Origin: Gemmobacter sp.
Lineage (GTDB): Bacteria; Pseudomonadota; Alphaproteobacteria; Rhodobacterales; Rhodobacteraceae
NCBI RefSeq assembly: GCF_034676705.1
Contig: NZ_JAUCBS010000013.1
Span: 1,840,501-1,904,500, forward strand
Direction of reading: 5' to 3'
Length of the DNA: 64,000 bases
Part shown: positions 53,666 to 62,435 of the stretch, piece by piece
Numbering within the stretch: position 1 is the first letter of the stretch
Layout: each line of letters starts with the position of its first letter
The notes under the pieces: model-generated
What the model was told of the DNA's origin: nothing
Seen by the model: the letters and a program-made list of their open reading frames with translations, nothing else
Database searches by the model: none
Position numbers and translations under genes: made by a program

Positions 53666-54136
53666 TCAGGCGGCGAAATCCGCCCGCTGCGCGCCGGTGA
53701 TGCGGACCAGCGTTTCGGCGTCGATCGCGAAGATGTGGCGCGGGGTGCCGGCGGCGGCCCAGAGCAGGGGAAAGTCGAACAGCCGGGGGTCGATCCAGAC
53801 CGGCAGCGCGGTCAGGTGGCCGACGGGGGCGACGCCGCCGATGGCAAAGCCGGTTTCCGCCCGGATCAGCGCCGCATCGGCCTTGCCCAGCGGTTCGCCC
53901 GCCAGGGCGCCGGCCTTGGCCGGATCCACCTGATTGCCGCCAGCGGTCAGGAACAGCTTGACGTGGCCTGTCGTCAATCCCTTGAAGATGATGGATTTCG
54001 CGATCTGGTCCAGATGGCAGCCGGCTGCGGCTGCGGCTTCGGCGGCGGTGCGGGTGCTGTCGGGCATCTCGCGCACATCGGTGGGGACGCCGGCGGTGGC
54101 AAGGGCGGCTTTCACCCGGTCCAGGCTGCTGCTCAT
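53666..54136 (-). CDS. YbaK/EbsC-type aminoacyl-tRNA deacylase
   Basis: A 156-residue editing-domain protein (SSSLDRVKAALATAGVPTDVREMPDSTRTAAEAAAAAGCHLDQIAKSIIFKG). The conserved lysine in IAKSIIFKG and the GG.VAPVGHLT..PVWIDPRLFDFPLLWAAAGTPRHIFAI segment place it in the YbaK/ProX family, which hydrolyses mischarged tRNA such as Cys- or Ala-tRNAPro. The exact tRNA cannot be read from sequence. GGAATTCC-type context precedes the ATG at 54136. Divergent from glnE with a 101-base gap. Confidence 0.88.
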   Translation of the reverse strand: MSSSLDRVKAALATAGVPTDVREMPDSTRTAAEAAAAAGCHLDQIAKSIIFKGLTTGHVKLFLTAGGNQVDPAKAGALAGEPLGKADAALIRAETGFAIGGVAPVGHLTALPVWIDPRLFDFPLLWAAAGTPRHIFAIDAETLVRITGAQRADFAA

Positions 54137-54237
54137 GGGGAATTCCTTTCACGCTGCGGGCACAGGGGTAGCGGGCCGCGGCCGGGGCTGCAAGGCGGGG
54201 CGTTGACGGCGCATGGCCCCCCGCGCATGGTGCGGCC

Positions 54238-57018
54238 ATGTCCTTTGCATCCCGCCTGACCCGCCAGCCCATTCCCCATGACCCTGCTGCCGGTGCCGAT
54301 GCGGCGTGCGGCTTTGCCGATCTGGCGCCCGAATTGCAGGGGCTGATCGCCGGCACCGCCGGGTGCAGCCCCTATCTGAAAGGGCTGATGGGGCGCGAAG
54401 GCGGCTGGCTGCGCGGGGCGCTTGGCGCCGATCCCGACGGCGTGGCGCTGACGGAACTGGATGCGCTGGCCGATGTGGCGCTGGCCGATCTGCCTGCCGC
54501 CTTGCGACAGGCCAAGCGGCGCATCGCGCTTTATGCCGCACTGGCCGATCTGGGGGGGGTCTGGTCGCTGGAACAGGTGACGGGGGCGCTGACCGCGCTG
54601 GCCGACCGGGGGGTTGACCTTGCGCTGAAACGGCTGGTGGCCGAGGAGATCCGGCGCGGCAAGCTGCCCGGACAGGGGCCGGACGATGCCGCGACCGCTG
54701 GCGGCATGGTGGCGCTGGCCATGGGCAAGATGGGTGCGGGAGAGCTGAACTATTCCTCGGACATCGACCTGATCTGCCTGTTCGACGAAACCCGCTACCC
54801 CGGCAGCGACGCGCAGGAGGCGCGGGCCGCCTTCATCCGCGTCACCCGCAAGATGAGCGCGATCCTGTCCGACATCACCGGCGATGGCTATGTGTTCCGG
54901 TCCGACCTGCGGCTGCGCCCCGATGCCAGCGTGACGCCGGTGTGCATTTCCATGGCTGCCGCCGAACAGTATTACGAATCGGTCGGCCGCACATGGGAAC
55001 GTGCCGCCTATATCAAGGCGCGGCCCTGTGGCGGCGATCTGGCGGCGGGCTGGCGGTTCCTGCGCACGCTGACGCCCTTTGTCTGGCGGCGGCATCTGGA
55101 TTTTGCCGCCATCCAGGATGCCCATGACATGCGGCTGCGCATCCGCGATCACAAGGGGCTGGCCGGCCCCGTGGTGATCGAGGATCACGACATGAAGCTG
55201 GGCATCGGCGGCATCCGCGAGATCGAGTTCTTTACCCAGACCCGCCAGCTGATCGCGGGTGGGCGCGACCCCGACCTGCGTGACCGCACCACGGTGGGGG
55301 GGCTGGCCGCGCTGGCCGCCAAGGGCTGGATCCCGGCCGATGCCGCCGAGGAGCTGACCGCGCAGTATCGCCTGCACCGCGAGCTGGAACACCGGCTTCA
55401 GATGGTCAACGATGCGCAGACCCACCGCATGCCCGCCACGCCCGAAGGTATCGACCGTATTGCCCGCTTCTGCGGCGAGGGCGATACGGCCGTCTTCCGC
55501 AAGGGGCTGAAGGCCCGGCTGTTGCGGGTGGCCGAGCTGACGGAAAGTTTCTTTGCCCCCGGCGAGGCGGCGGATGGCCCCGATCTGACCCCGCAGATGG
55601 CCGAGATTGTCGATGGCTGGCGCAATTACCCGGCCCTGCGGTCCGACCGAGCGCGCCAGATCTTCAAGCGGCTGCGCCCGCAGCTGCTGGGCCGGATGAT
55701 GCGCGCCGCCAACCCGGACGAGGCGCTGGCGGCCTTTGACGGTTTCCTGTCGGGGCTGCCGGCGGGGGTGCAGCTGTTTTCGCTGTTCGATGCCAATCCC
55801 TCGCTGGTGGATCTGATCGTCGACATTGCCGCGACGGCGCCGGAACTGGCGCGGCACCTGTCGCGCAATTCGGCGGTGCTGGATGCGGTGATCGGCGGCA
55901 GCTTTTTTGCGCCATGGCCGGGGGTGCCGGTGCTGGTGCCCGGGCTGGTCGCGCAGATGGAGGGGGCGGCGGATTACGAAAAGAAGCTGGATATCGCCCG
56001 GGCCTGGATGAAGGAATGGCACTTCCGCATCGGGGTGCATCACCTGCGCGGGCTGGTCGATGCGTTCGAGGCGGGCAAGTGCTATGCCGAACTGGCCGAG
56101 GCGGTGGTGGTGGCCGTCTGGCCGGTGGTGCTGGCCGAATTCGCCCGCAAGCATGGCGCGCAGCCTGGCAATGGTGCGGCGGTGCTGGGCATGGGGTCGC
56201 TGGGGGCAGGGCGGCTGAATGCCGGGTCGGACCTTGACCTGATCGTGATCTACGATGCGGCGGGGGTGGAAAATTCCGACGGACCGCGCCCCTTGGCCAC
56301 GCGGGCCTATTATGCCCGGCTGACCCAGGCGCTGGTCACCGCGCTGACCGCGCCCATGCCGAACGGCCGGCTTTACGAGGTGGACATGCGCCTGCGGCCA
56401 TCCGGCCGGCAGGGGCCGGTCGCCACATCCTGGCCGTCGTTCCAGAACTATCAGGAAACCGAGGCCTGGACCTGGGAACATCTGGCCCTGACCCGCGCCC
56501 GCCCGCTGGCCGGCAATGCCGCGCTGGGGGCCGAGATCGAGGCGTTTCGCCGTGGGCTGCTGGGGGCCAAGGGCAAGGGCGCGCAGGTGCGCCCCGACGT
56601 GGCCGACATGCGCGCGCGTCTGCTGGCCCACAAGCCCGGCGGCGGGTGGGAGGCCAAGGCCGGCCCCGGCCGGATCATGGATATTGAACTGGCCGCCCAG
56701 ACCTGCGCGCTGATCGCCGGCGATCCTGCCCGCCGGGTCGAGGCGCAGTTGCGCGCCGGTGCCCGCGCCGGGGTGATCAGCCGCGCGCAGGAAGAAGCGT
56801 TGCTAAGCGCCTATCGCCTGCTGTGGCGGGTGCAGGCGGCAGGGCGTCTGCTGTCGGTGCCGGTGCCCGACCCCGGCCAGATGGGCGAAGGCGCCCGTGC
56901 CTTTGTGCTGCGCGAATGCGGGGTGGACACGGCGGCGATGCTGGGCGACCGGATCGCCGCGCTGACCGGCGATGCTGCCGCCGTGATCGACAGCGTGATG
57001 GCAGGGCAAAAGGAATAG
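54238..57018 (+). CDS. glnE: Bifunctional glutamine synthetase adenylyltransferase/adenylyl-removase
   Basis: A 926-residue nitrogen-regulation enzyme that adenylylates and deadenylylates glutamine synthetase in response to PII. Two nucleotidyltransferase domains are present: ALAMGKMGAGELNYSSDIDLICLFDE (about 160-186) for removal and AVLGMGSLGAGRLNAGSDLDLIVIYD (about 648-674) for addition, each with G-S/DxD. Between them is the GlnD_UR_UTase-like helical region (HRMPATPEGIDRIARFCG). The start at 54238 and stop at 57018 give a normal length. A strong terminator begins at the stop. Confidence 0.95.
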   Translation: MSFASRLTRQPIPHDPAAGADAACGFADLAPELQGLIAGTAGCSPYLKGLMGREGGWLRGALGADPDGVALTELDALADVALADLPAALRQAKRRIALYAALADLGGVWSLEQVTGALTALADRGVDLALKRLVAEEIRRGKLPGQGPDDAATAGGMVALAMGKMGAGELNYSSDIDLICLFDETRYPGSDAQEARAAFIRVTRKMSAILSDITGDGYVFRSDLRLRPDASVTPVCISMAAAEQYYESVGRTWERAAYIKARPCGGDLAAGWRFLRTLTPFVWRRHLDFAAIQDAHDMRLRIRDHKGLAGPVVIEDHDMKLGIGGIREIEFFTQTRQLIAGGRDPDLRDRTTVGGLAALAAKGWIPADAAEELTAQYRLHRELEHRLQMVNDAQTHRMPATPEGIDRIARFCGEGDTAVFRKGLKARLLRVAELTESFFAPGEAADGPDLTPQMAEIVDGWRNYPALRSDRARQIFKRLRPQLLGRMMRAANPDEALAAFDGFLSGLPAGVQLFSLFDANPSLVDLIVDIAATAPELARHLSRNSAVLDAVIGGSFFAPWPGVPVLVPGLVAQMEGAADYEKKLDIARAWMKEWHFRIGVHHLRGLVDAFEAGKCYAELAEAVVVAVWPVVLAEFARKHGAQPGNGAAVLGMGSLGAGRLNAGSDLDLIVIYDAAGVENSDGPRPLATRAYYARLTQALVTALTAPMPNGRLYEVDMRLRPSGRQGPVATSWPSFQNYQETEAWTWEHLALTRARPLAGNAALGAEIEAFRRGLLGAKGKGAQVRPDVADMRARLLAHKPGGGWEAKAGPGRIMDIELAAQTCALIAGDPARRVEAQLRAGARAGVISRAQEEALLSAYRLLWRVQAAGRLLSVPVPDPGQMGEGARAFVLRECGVDTAAMLGDRIAALTGDAAAVIDSVMAGQKE

Positions 57019-57040
57019 GGCGGGGTTTCCCCCGCCCTTT
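57018..57040 (+). terminator. glnE terminator
   Basis: An 8-bp stem (GGGCGGGG / CCCCGCCC) with a TTTC loop is followed by TTT. It starts on the last base of the glnE stop codon, and also lies downstream of the convergent tkt gene. Confidence 0.75.
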
Positions 57041-57066
57041 CCCGAAACCCCTGTGGCTGCAAGGGA

Positions 57067-59088
57067 TTACAGCAGTTCCTTGGCCTTGGCCGCCACCGCC
57101 TCGGCGGTGATGCCGAATTCGGCATACAGCCGTTCCGCCGGGGCCGAGGCGCCAAAGCCCTGCATCCCGACAAAGGCCGATTTCGCCTCGCGCCCGCCTT
57201 CGCCCAGCAGCCAGCGGTCCCAGCCGCCCGCCCGCAACGCCGCCTCGACGGCCACCCGCACGGTGCCGGGCGACAGCACGCGGCGGCGATAGGTCTCGGG
57301 CTGGGCGGCGAACAGTTCCATCGACGGCATGGATACGACGCGGGTCGGCACGCCATCGGCCTCCAGCAGATCGCGGGCCTTGACGGCGATTTCCACCTCG
57401 GACCCGGTTGCCATCAGCACGACCTTCGCCTTGGCCGATGCCTCGATCAGAACGTAGCCGCCCTGCGCGGTCAGGTTCTTGGCCACGAATGTCTTGCGCA
57501 GGGTCGGCAGGTTCTGCCGGCTCAGCGCCAGAACCGACGGGCGGGCGGTTTCCGACAGCGCGATTTCCCACGCCTCGGCGGTTTCCACCGCATCGGCAGG
57601 GCGGAAGGTCAGGGTGTTCGGCGTGGCGCGGCAGATCGCCAGATGTTCCACCGGCTGGTGGGTCGGGCCATCTTCGCCCAGGCCGATCGAGTCATGCGTC
57701 ATGACATAGACGGTGGGCACGCCCATCAGCGCCGACAGCCGCATGGCGCCGCGCGCATAATCGGTAAAGCACAGGAAGGTGCCGCCATAGGGCCGCACGC
57801 CGCCATGCAGCGCCATGCCGTTCATCGCCGCCGCCATGCCGTGTTCACGGATGCCGTAATGGATATACCGGCCCTTGCGGTTGTCGGCGTTGAAGATCTC
57901 CATATCGCCGGTCCTGGTCAGGTTCGACCCCGACAGGTCGGCCGACCCGCCGATGGTTTCCGGCATCACCGGGTTGATCACGGCCAGCGCCATTTCGCTG
58001 GCCTTGCGGGTGGCCACCTTGGGCAGCTTTTCCGCCAGATCCTTCTTCAGCGCCCGCACCGCCTCGCCCAGCTTTTTCGGCGCCTCGCCCGCCATGACGC
58101 GGGTGAACTCGGCCTGCCGGCCCTTGGGCAGCGCGGCCAGCCGTTCGGCCCAGGCGGCGCGTTCCGCCGCGCCACGGGCGCCGATCGCCTCCCACGCGGC
58201 TTTCACATCGGCCGGGATCACAAAGGGGCCATGCGGCCAGCCGTAGATCTCCTTGGTGGCCGCAATCTCGGCATCGCCCAGCGGCGAGCCATGGGCCGAG
58301 GCGCTGTCCTGCTTTTTCGGCGAGCCATAGCCGATATGCGTCTTGCAATCGATCAGCACGGGGCGGTTGGACGATTTCGCCTCGGTCAGGGCGCGGTCGA
58401 TGTCGGCGGGATCATGGCCGTCGCATTCCAGCACCTTCCAGCCCGATGCGGCGAACCGCTTCTTCTGGTCGGTCACGTCCGACAGCGAGATCTTGCCGTC
58501 GATGGAAATGTCGTTGTTGTCCCACAGCACGATCAGGTTCTTCAGGCGCTGCATGCCGGCCAGGCCGATGGCCTCCTGGCTGATGCCCTCCATCAGGCAG
58601 CCGTCGCCGGCGATCACCCAGGTGCGGTGGTTCACCACCTTGGCGCCAAAGCGCGCGCGCAGCGATTCTTCGGCCATGGCAAAGCCGACGGCGTTGGAAA
58701 TGCCCTGGCCCAGCGGGCCGGTGGTGGTCTCCACGCCCTTCACATGGCCATATTCCGGGTGGCCTGCGGTGATCGCGCCCCACTGGCGGAAATTGCGGAT
58801 CTGCTCCAGCGTCACGTCGGGATAGCCGGTCAGATGCAGCAGCGCATAGATCAGCATCGACCCGTGGCCGGCCGACAGGATGAAGCGGTCGCGGTCCGCC
58901 CAGTCGGGGGCGCTGGCGTCGAACTTGAGGTGCCGCTCGAACAGCACGGTGGCCACGTCGGCCATGCCCATCGGCATGCCGGGGTGGCCGGAATTGGCGG
59001 CCTGCACGGCATCCATCGCAAGGGCGCGGATCGCGGTGGCCTTCTGCCAGTGGTCGGGGTGGGTGGCGCGCAGGGTGGCGATGTCCAC
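57067..59088 (-). CDS. tkt: Transketolase
   Basis: A 673-residue thiamine-diphosphate enzyme of the non-oxidative pentose phosphate pathway and, if present, the Calvin cycle. Motifs are DRFILSAGHGSMLIYALLHLTGY, HVKGVETTTGPLGQG and WVIAGDGCLMEGISQEA (the GDG…N cofactor motif is completed by WDNNDISIDGK). The C-terminal part has IHYGIREHGMAAAMNGMALHGG. The start is a GTG at 59088 with CAGGAG 6 to 7 bases upstream; the longer reading to 59193 has no such site. Divergent from the coiled-coil/zapA pair with a 191-base gap. Confidence 0.95.
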   Translation of the reverse strand: MDIATLRATHPDHWQKATAIRALAMDAVQAANSGHPGMPMGMADVATVLFERHLKFDASAPDWADRDRFILSAGHGSMLIYALLHLTGYPDVTLEQIRNFRQWGAITAGHPEYGHVKGVETTTGPLGQGISNAVGFAMAEESLRARFGAKVVNHRTWVIAGDGCLMEGISQEAIGLAGMQRLKNLIVLWDNNDISIDGKISLSDVTDQKKRFAASGWKVLECDGHDPADIDRALTEAKSSNRPVLIDCKTHIGYGSPKKQDSASAHGSPLGDAEIAATKEIYGWPHGPFVIPADVKAAWEAIGARGAAERAAWAERLAALPKGRQAEFTRVMAGEAPKKLGEAVRALKKDLAEKLPKVATRKASEMALAVINPVMPETIGGSADLSGSNLTRTGDMEIFNADNRKGRYIHYGIREHGMAAAMNGMALHGGVRPYGGTFLCFTDYARGAMRLSALMGVPTVYVMTHDSIGLGEDGPTHQPVEHLAICRATPNTLTFRPADAVETAEAWEIALSETARPSVLALSRQNLPTLRKTFVAKNLTAQGGYVLIEASAKAKVVLMATGSEVEIAVKARDLLEADGVPTRVVSMPSMELFAAQPETYRRRVLSPGTVRVAVEAALRAGGWDRWLLGEGGREAKSAFVGMQGFGASAPAERLYAEFGITAEAVAAKAKELL

Positions 59089-59279
59089 GGGGCTCTCCTG
59101 TCCGTTGGGGCCGGGGCGGCTTGGCCGTCTGATACCAGCCTGACCTGCCTTTGCAAGCGTCCCCGGGCGGCAGACTGGCGGATTCCGGTGCATCCGTGGC
59201 CCCGGCCCTTGCGACTGGCGGCCTGCGCGGGCAGAATGCGCACGTAGCCGAGCAGAAACGTAAACCGGCAGGGCAGGCC

Positions 59280-59810
59280 ATGCAGAACCTGGACGAACAC
59301 GAACGGCGCCTTTCCGCCGCCATGGCGCGCATCGCCGCCGCCGCCGAACGGCTGGCCGAGCCGCCCCCCGCTGCCAGCCAGCCCGAGACCGAGGATGATA
59401 CCGCGGCCGAGGTGGAAATCGCCCGCCTGACCCGCGCCCTTGCCGAGGCGCAGGGCCAGAACGCGGCCCTGTCGGAACATCTGACCACCGCCGTGGCCCA
59501 GATGGATGCCAGCGCCGCGCTGGAGGCCCAATTGGCCGACCATGCCGCGCGGATCGACAGCCAGTCGGTCGATCTGCAACGCATGCGCATGGCCAATGTC
59601 CAGATGCGCGAGGCGCTGCGGTCGCTGCGCGAGGCGCTGGAAGGCGGCGTCGCCGATGCCGGCCAGATCAACCGCGCCCTGCAAGCCGAACTCGACGGCC
59701 TGCGCGCCATGCGCCGGGCCGAGGTTGCCGACCTTGACCTGTTGCTGGCGGCGCTGGACCCGCTGCTGGATGCCACCCCGGATACGGAGCGCGACGATGC
59801 CCGAGCTTGA
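59280..59810 (+). CDS. Coiled-coil protein encoded with ZapA
   Basis: A 176-residue, almost entirely helical protein (MQNLDEHERRLSAAMARIAAAAERLAEPP… then EVEIARLTRALAEAQGQNAALSEHL…VDLQRMRMANVQMREALRSLREALEGG) with long heptad-like runs of Leu/Ala/Glu/Arg. No enzyme motif is visible. It overlaps the zapA start by 14 bases, so the two are translationally coupled. By position and shape it may be a division-ring partner analogous to ZapB; this is inference only. The ATG at 59280 is chosen after GGCAGGGCAGGCC. Confidence 0.65.
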   Translation: MQNLDEHERRLSAAMARIAAAAERLAEPPPAASQPETEDDTAAEVEIARLTRALAEAQGQNAALSEHLTTAVAQMDASAALEAQLADHAARIDSQSVDLQRMRMANVQMREALRSLREALEGGVADAGQINRALQAELDGLRAMRRAEVADLDLLLAALDPLLDATPDTERDDARA

Positions 59811-60225
59811 CATCTCGATCGGGGGCCGGTCGTTCCAGGTCGCCTGCCAGCCGGGCGAGGAAGCCTTTCTGCGCGCCGCCGCCGCCCTGCTGGATGCTGA
59901 AGCGGCGCCGCTGGCGGCACAGGCCGGCCGCATGCCCGAATCGCGGCTGCTGCTGATGGCGGGGCTGATGCTGGCCGACCGCTTTGCCGGCATCGAGGAA
60001 CAGCTGCGCCACGCCGAAGGCCGCCTGCGCGACCTGGAATCGCGCCCCGCCCCGCCCCCCGAACGGGTCGAGGTGCCGGTCGAGGTGCGGGTGGAAATCC
60101 CGGTGGTGCCGCAGGCGGTGCTGGACCGCCTGGCCAGCATGACCGCCGAGGCCGAGGCGCTGGCCCAACTGCTGGAAGACCGCGCCGGCGCCTTGGCCGA
60201 TGCGGCCGCGGATGAGCAGGGCTGA
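59797..60225 (+). CDS. zapA: Cell division protein ZapA
   Basis: A 142-residue protein. The N-terminal ZapA head is MPELDISIGGRSFQVACQPGEEAFLRAAAALLDAEA…SRLLLMAGLMLADRF, which in the family bundles FtsZ filaments at midcell. A Val/Pro-rich linker (RVEVPVEVRVEIPVVPQ) separates it from a C-terminal helix (LDRLASMTAEAEALAQLLEDRAGALADAA). The start at 59797 lies inside the end of the coiled-coil gene. A repeat-rich spacer follows instead of the 6S RNA gene that often sits after zapA. Confidence 0.85.
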   Translation: MPELDISIGGRSFQVACQPGEEAFLRAAAALLDAEAAPLAAQAGRMPESRLLLMAGLMLADRFAGIEEQLRHAEGRLRDLESRPAPPPERVEVPVEVRVEIPVVPQAVLDRLASMTAEAEALAQLLEDRAGALADAAADEQG

Positions 60226-60228
60226 TCT

Positions 60229-60410
60229 GCCCCTTTCGCTTTGATCCAAATATCCTCGGGGGGTGAGGCCGCAAGGCCGAGGGGGGCAGACGGCCCCCCT
60301 GCGACGGATCTGGCAAGGGCTGGTCGTGCAGAAAAGGGGGCCTTCTGCCCCCTCTTGGCCGTTCCGGCCAATTCACCCCCGAGGATATTTGGATCAAAGC
60401 GAAAAGGGCG
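60229..60410. repeat. Composite intergenic repeat, copy 5, with long inverted arms
   Basis: Near-identical inverted arms of about 38 bases lie at 60229-60266 and 60373-60410 (core TTCGCTTTGATCCAAATATC and its complement). Between them are a GGCC-GCAA-GGCC stem, GGGGGGC-AGACG-GCCCCCC (60281-60299), GGGGGCCTTCTGCCCCC (60336-60352) and TTGGCCGTTCCGGCCAA (60355-60371). It lies between convergent zapA and bpt. Confidence 0.85.
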
Positions 60411-60416
60411 CCGGGT

Positions 60417-61250
60417 TCAGCGGCCGCTCAGCCCGTCGGGCAGCTGGATGCGGGCGACCTGTTCGGCGATCGGGTCCACCGACAGCGGATGCAGCGTCGC
60501 CTCGTGGCTGTCGGGGTCGCCGATGGGTTGCCAGCGGCCGCCCTTGTAGATTTCCAGCGCGGAAAACTGCGCCTTGTAGCCCATCTTGCGGCTGCCCGGC
60601 ACCCAGTAGCCCAGATAGACAAAGGGCAACCCCGCCTCGCGCGCGATCTGGATATGGTCGAGGATGACCCAGGTGCCCAGGCTGAGGTGCAAGAGGTCGG
60701 GGTCGTAGAACGAATAGACCATGCTCAGGCCGTCATCCAGGATGTCGGTCAGGCAGACGGCGGTCAGCGGGCGGCCCTGTTCGCCGGGCTCCGGCGGGCG
60801 GGAATATTCCACCACCCGGGTGCGGATCGGGGTTTCCTCGATCATGGCGGCGAATTCGAAGACATCCATGTCGGCCATGCCGCCATCGGCATGGCGGCTG
60901 TCGAGGTAGCGGCGGAACAGCGCATACTGGTCTTCGGTCGCCCAGGGGCTGGTCGCGTTGCGGCGCAGGTCGGCATTGCGCTTCATCGTGCGGCGCTGGG
61001 TGCGGGTGGGTTCGAAATCGGCCACCCGGATGCGGGCCGACAGGCAGGCGGAACATTCCGCGCAGGACGGGCGATACAGCACGTTCTGGCTGCGCCGGAA
61101 GCCCTGTTTCGACAGCGTGTCGTTCAGCCGTTCCGCCGGGTCGCCTTGCAGCGCGGTGAACAGCTTGCGTTCCATCCGCCCGTCAAGATACGGGCAGGGC
61201 TGCGGGGCCGTCACATAGAACTGCGGCGCGATGGGAAGGGTGTGGCGCAT
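60417..61250 (-). CDS. bpt: Aspartate/glutamate leucyltransferase
   Basis: A 277-residue aminoacyl-tRNA-protein transferase that adds leucine to N-terminal Asp or Glu, marking proteins for ClpS/ClpAP degradation (bacterial N-end rule). The N-terminal ATE domain has APQPCPYLDGRMERKLFT and RPSCAECSACLSARIRV; the C-terminal domain has HLSLGTWVILDHIQIAREAGLPFVYLGYWVPGSRKMGYKAQFSALEIY. The closest activity group is Bpt rather than arginyl-transferase Ate. The start at 61250 follows the family N-terminus (MRHTLPIAPQFYVTAP). It ends beside the composite repeat. Confidence 0.93.
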   Translation of the reverse strand: MRHTLPIAPQFYVTAPQPCPYLDGRMERKLFTALQGDPAERLNDTLSKQGFRRSQNVLYRPSCAECSACLSARIRVADFEPTRTQRRTMKRNADLRRNATSPWATEDQYALFRRYLDSRHADGGMADMDVFEFAAMIEETPIRTRVVEYSRPPEPGEQGRPLTAVCLTDILDDGLSMVYSFYDPDLLHLSLGTWVILDHIQIAREAGLPFVYLGYWVPGSRKMGYKAQFSALEIYKGGRWQPIGDPDSHEATLHPLSVDPIAEQVARIQLPDGLSGR

Positions 61251-61351
61251 GATGACCAGAAAACCGGATTGCGCCAGAGGCTAGCAATCTTGGCGTCGGG
61301 CGCCAAGGGGGAAGTGTATCGGCCCGGTGACGTTGCGCCGGGCCGCCGTTC

Positions 61352-61813
61352 TTATACCCCATCGGCCGGGCGGTTGATCGCGGCCGAGCCCAGGACAACG
61401 TCGGTCAGGCTTTGCCCCCGCGCGCCGGTCAGCATCAGCACCACCGACACGATCTGCGGCAACAGGAACGACATCGACAGCAGGTAGCCCAGCGTATGCA
61501 GGCCCGCCGTGCCCAGATCGAACCGGCGCCCGGTGCTGTCGCGGAACTGGATGCCCATCAGCCGGTGGCCCCAGGTGCCGGAACGGTTGGTCAGGGTGAC
61601 GGTGCGGTAGCAGAAATCGACCACCAGCCAGATCACCGGAATGAAGAACAGCCCCACGATGGTGACCAGCGACAGCAGGCCCGTGATCACGAAGACGACG
61701 ATCAGGTCCACCAGCCAGGCCAGGAACCGCTTGGTGACGATGCCGGAATAGAATCCCGGCTGGCGGTCGGGGTCGGGCAGGCCGGGCGAGGGTTCGAAGG
61801 TGGCGTAGGTCAT
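61352..61813 (-). CDS. RDD family membrane protein
   Basis: A 153-residue protein with the RDD signature: FLAWLVDLIVVFVITGLLSLV (the Arg…Asp…Asp helix region), then IPVIWLVVDFCYRTVTLTNRSGTWGHRLMGIQFRD and a final hydrophobic helix LGYLLSMSFLLPQIVSVVLML. The family comprises small membrane proteins linked in some cases to sodium/proton exchange; no specific role can be given. The start at 61813 is preferred over a much longer upstream frame. It sits downstream of the DUF2852 gene on the same strand, 88 bases apart. Confidence 0.85.
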   Translation of the reverse strand: MTYATFEPSPGLPDPDRQPGFYSGIVTKRFLAWLVDLIVVFVITGLLSLVTIVGLFFIPVIWLVVDFCYRTVTLTNRSGTWGHRLMGIQFRDSTGRRFDLGTAGLHTLGYLLSMSFLLPQIVSVVLMLTGARGQSLTDVVLGSAAINRPADGV

Positions 61814-61901
61814 GGCATCATCCTGGCGGTCTGGCATGGCAAAGCCCGGGCAAGCGGCCCGGGCGGTGGCGGGCCCGCTGGGGGCCCGCAACGGGTGTCG
61901 G

Positions 61902-62357
61902 TCAGTAACTGCCCGCGCCTTCGGCGGGTTCCGGCGTGGCGCCGGCATTGCGGGCGGCCTTGGCGCGATCATCCATGAAGGCGTCGAATTCCTGCTTGTC
62001 CTTGGCATCGCGCAGACGTTGCAGGAAGGATTCGAACGCTTCCTGTTCTTCTTCCAGGCGGCGCAGGGTTTCGGCCTTGTAGGCGTCGAAGGCGCTGTTG
62101 CCCGACGGGCGCATCGCGTTGAAGCCGTGGCGGGCCATGGTGCGGCTGTGGCCGCAGCGGCGGGTTCCGAACATGTCGTCTTTCCTCCAGCGGTTGGTAT
62201 AGGTGATGTAGAACACAAGCCCCAGCCCGATGGGCCAGAACAGCACAAAGCCCAGCACCATGGCGGCGATCCAGGCCCCGCGGCCCTTGCCATCGAGCCA
62301 GTCTTCGGCGCGGCCGAGCCAGGAGCGGCGCGGAGCGGGCAGGGTGTAGGTGGTCAT
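61902..62357 (-). CDS. DUF2852 family membrane protein
   Basis: A 151-residue protein with one hydrophobic hairpin region (GAWIAAMVLGFVLFWPIGLGLVFYITYTNRW) followed by a long charged helix (FDAYKAETLRRLEEEQEAFESFLQRLRDAKDKQEFDAFMDDRAK), matching the alphaproteobacterial DUF2852 family. The function is unknown. AAGGAGA lies 8 to 9 bases before the ATG at 62357; the longer reading from 62456 crosses the promoter region. A sigma-32-like promoter and an inverted repeat lie just upstream. Confidence 0.85.
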   Translation of the reverse strand: MTTYTLPAPRRSWLGRAEDWLDGKGRGAWIAAMVLGFVLFWPIGLGLVFYITYTNRWRKDDMFGTRRCGHSRTMARHGFNAMRPSGNSAFDAYKAETLRRLEEEQEAFESFLQRLRDAKDKQEFDAFMDDRAKAARNAGATPEPAEGAGSY

Positions 62358-62406
62358 GCGGGTCTCCTTTGGTTCGGCGGGAATGTGAATGCTTTTCACA
62401 TGTCCA

Positions 62407-62435
62407 AGATCGGGGCTTCGGGGCGCGGAATCAAG
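62407..62435 (-). promoter_or_regulatory. Heat-shock-type (sigma-32-like) promoter candidate for the DUF2852 gene
   Basis: On the minus strand CTTGATT (62435-62429), 13 bases, then CCCCGATCT (62415-62407) resembles the RpoH consensus CTTGAAA…CCCCATNT. The expected start lies near 62400, about 40 bases before the start codon. An inverted repeat ATGTGAA-N5-TTCACAT (62383-62401) lies at the start site, and a third TTCACAT is at 62452-62458. Confidence 0.4.

Noticed and set aside
60226..60416. Spacer after zapA considered as 6S RNA
   Set aside because: The sequence is two facing repeat copies found elsewhere in the window. The open-complex-like central bubble of 6S RNA is not evident, and the fau gene that often follows is missing.
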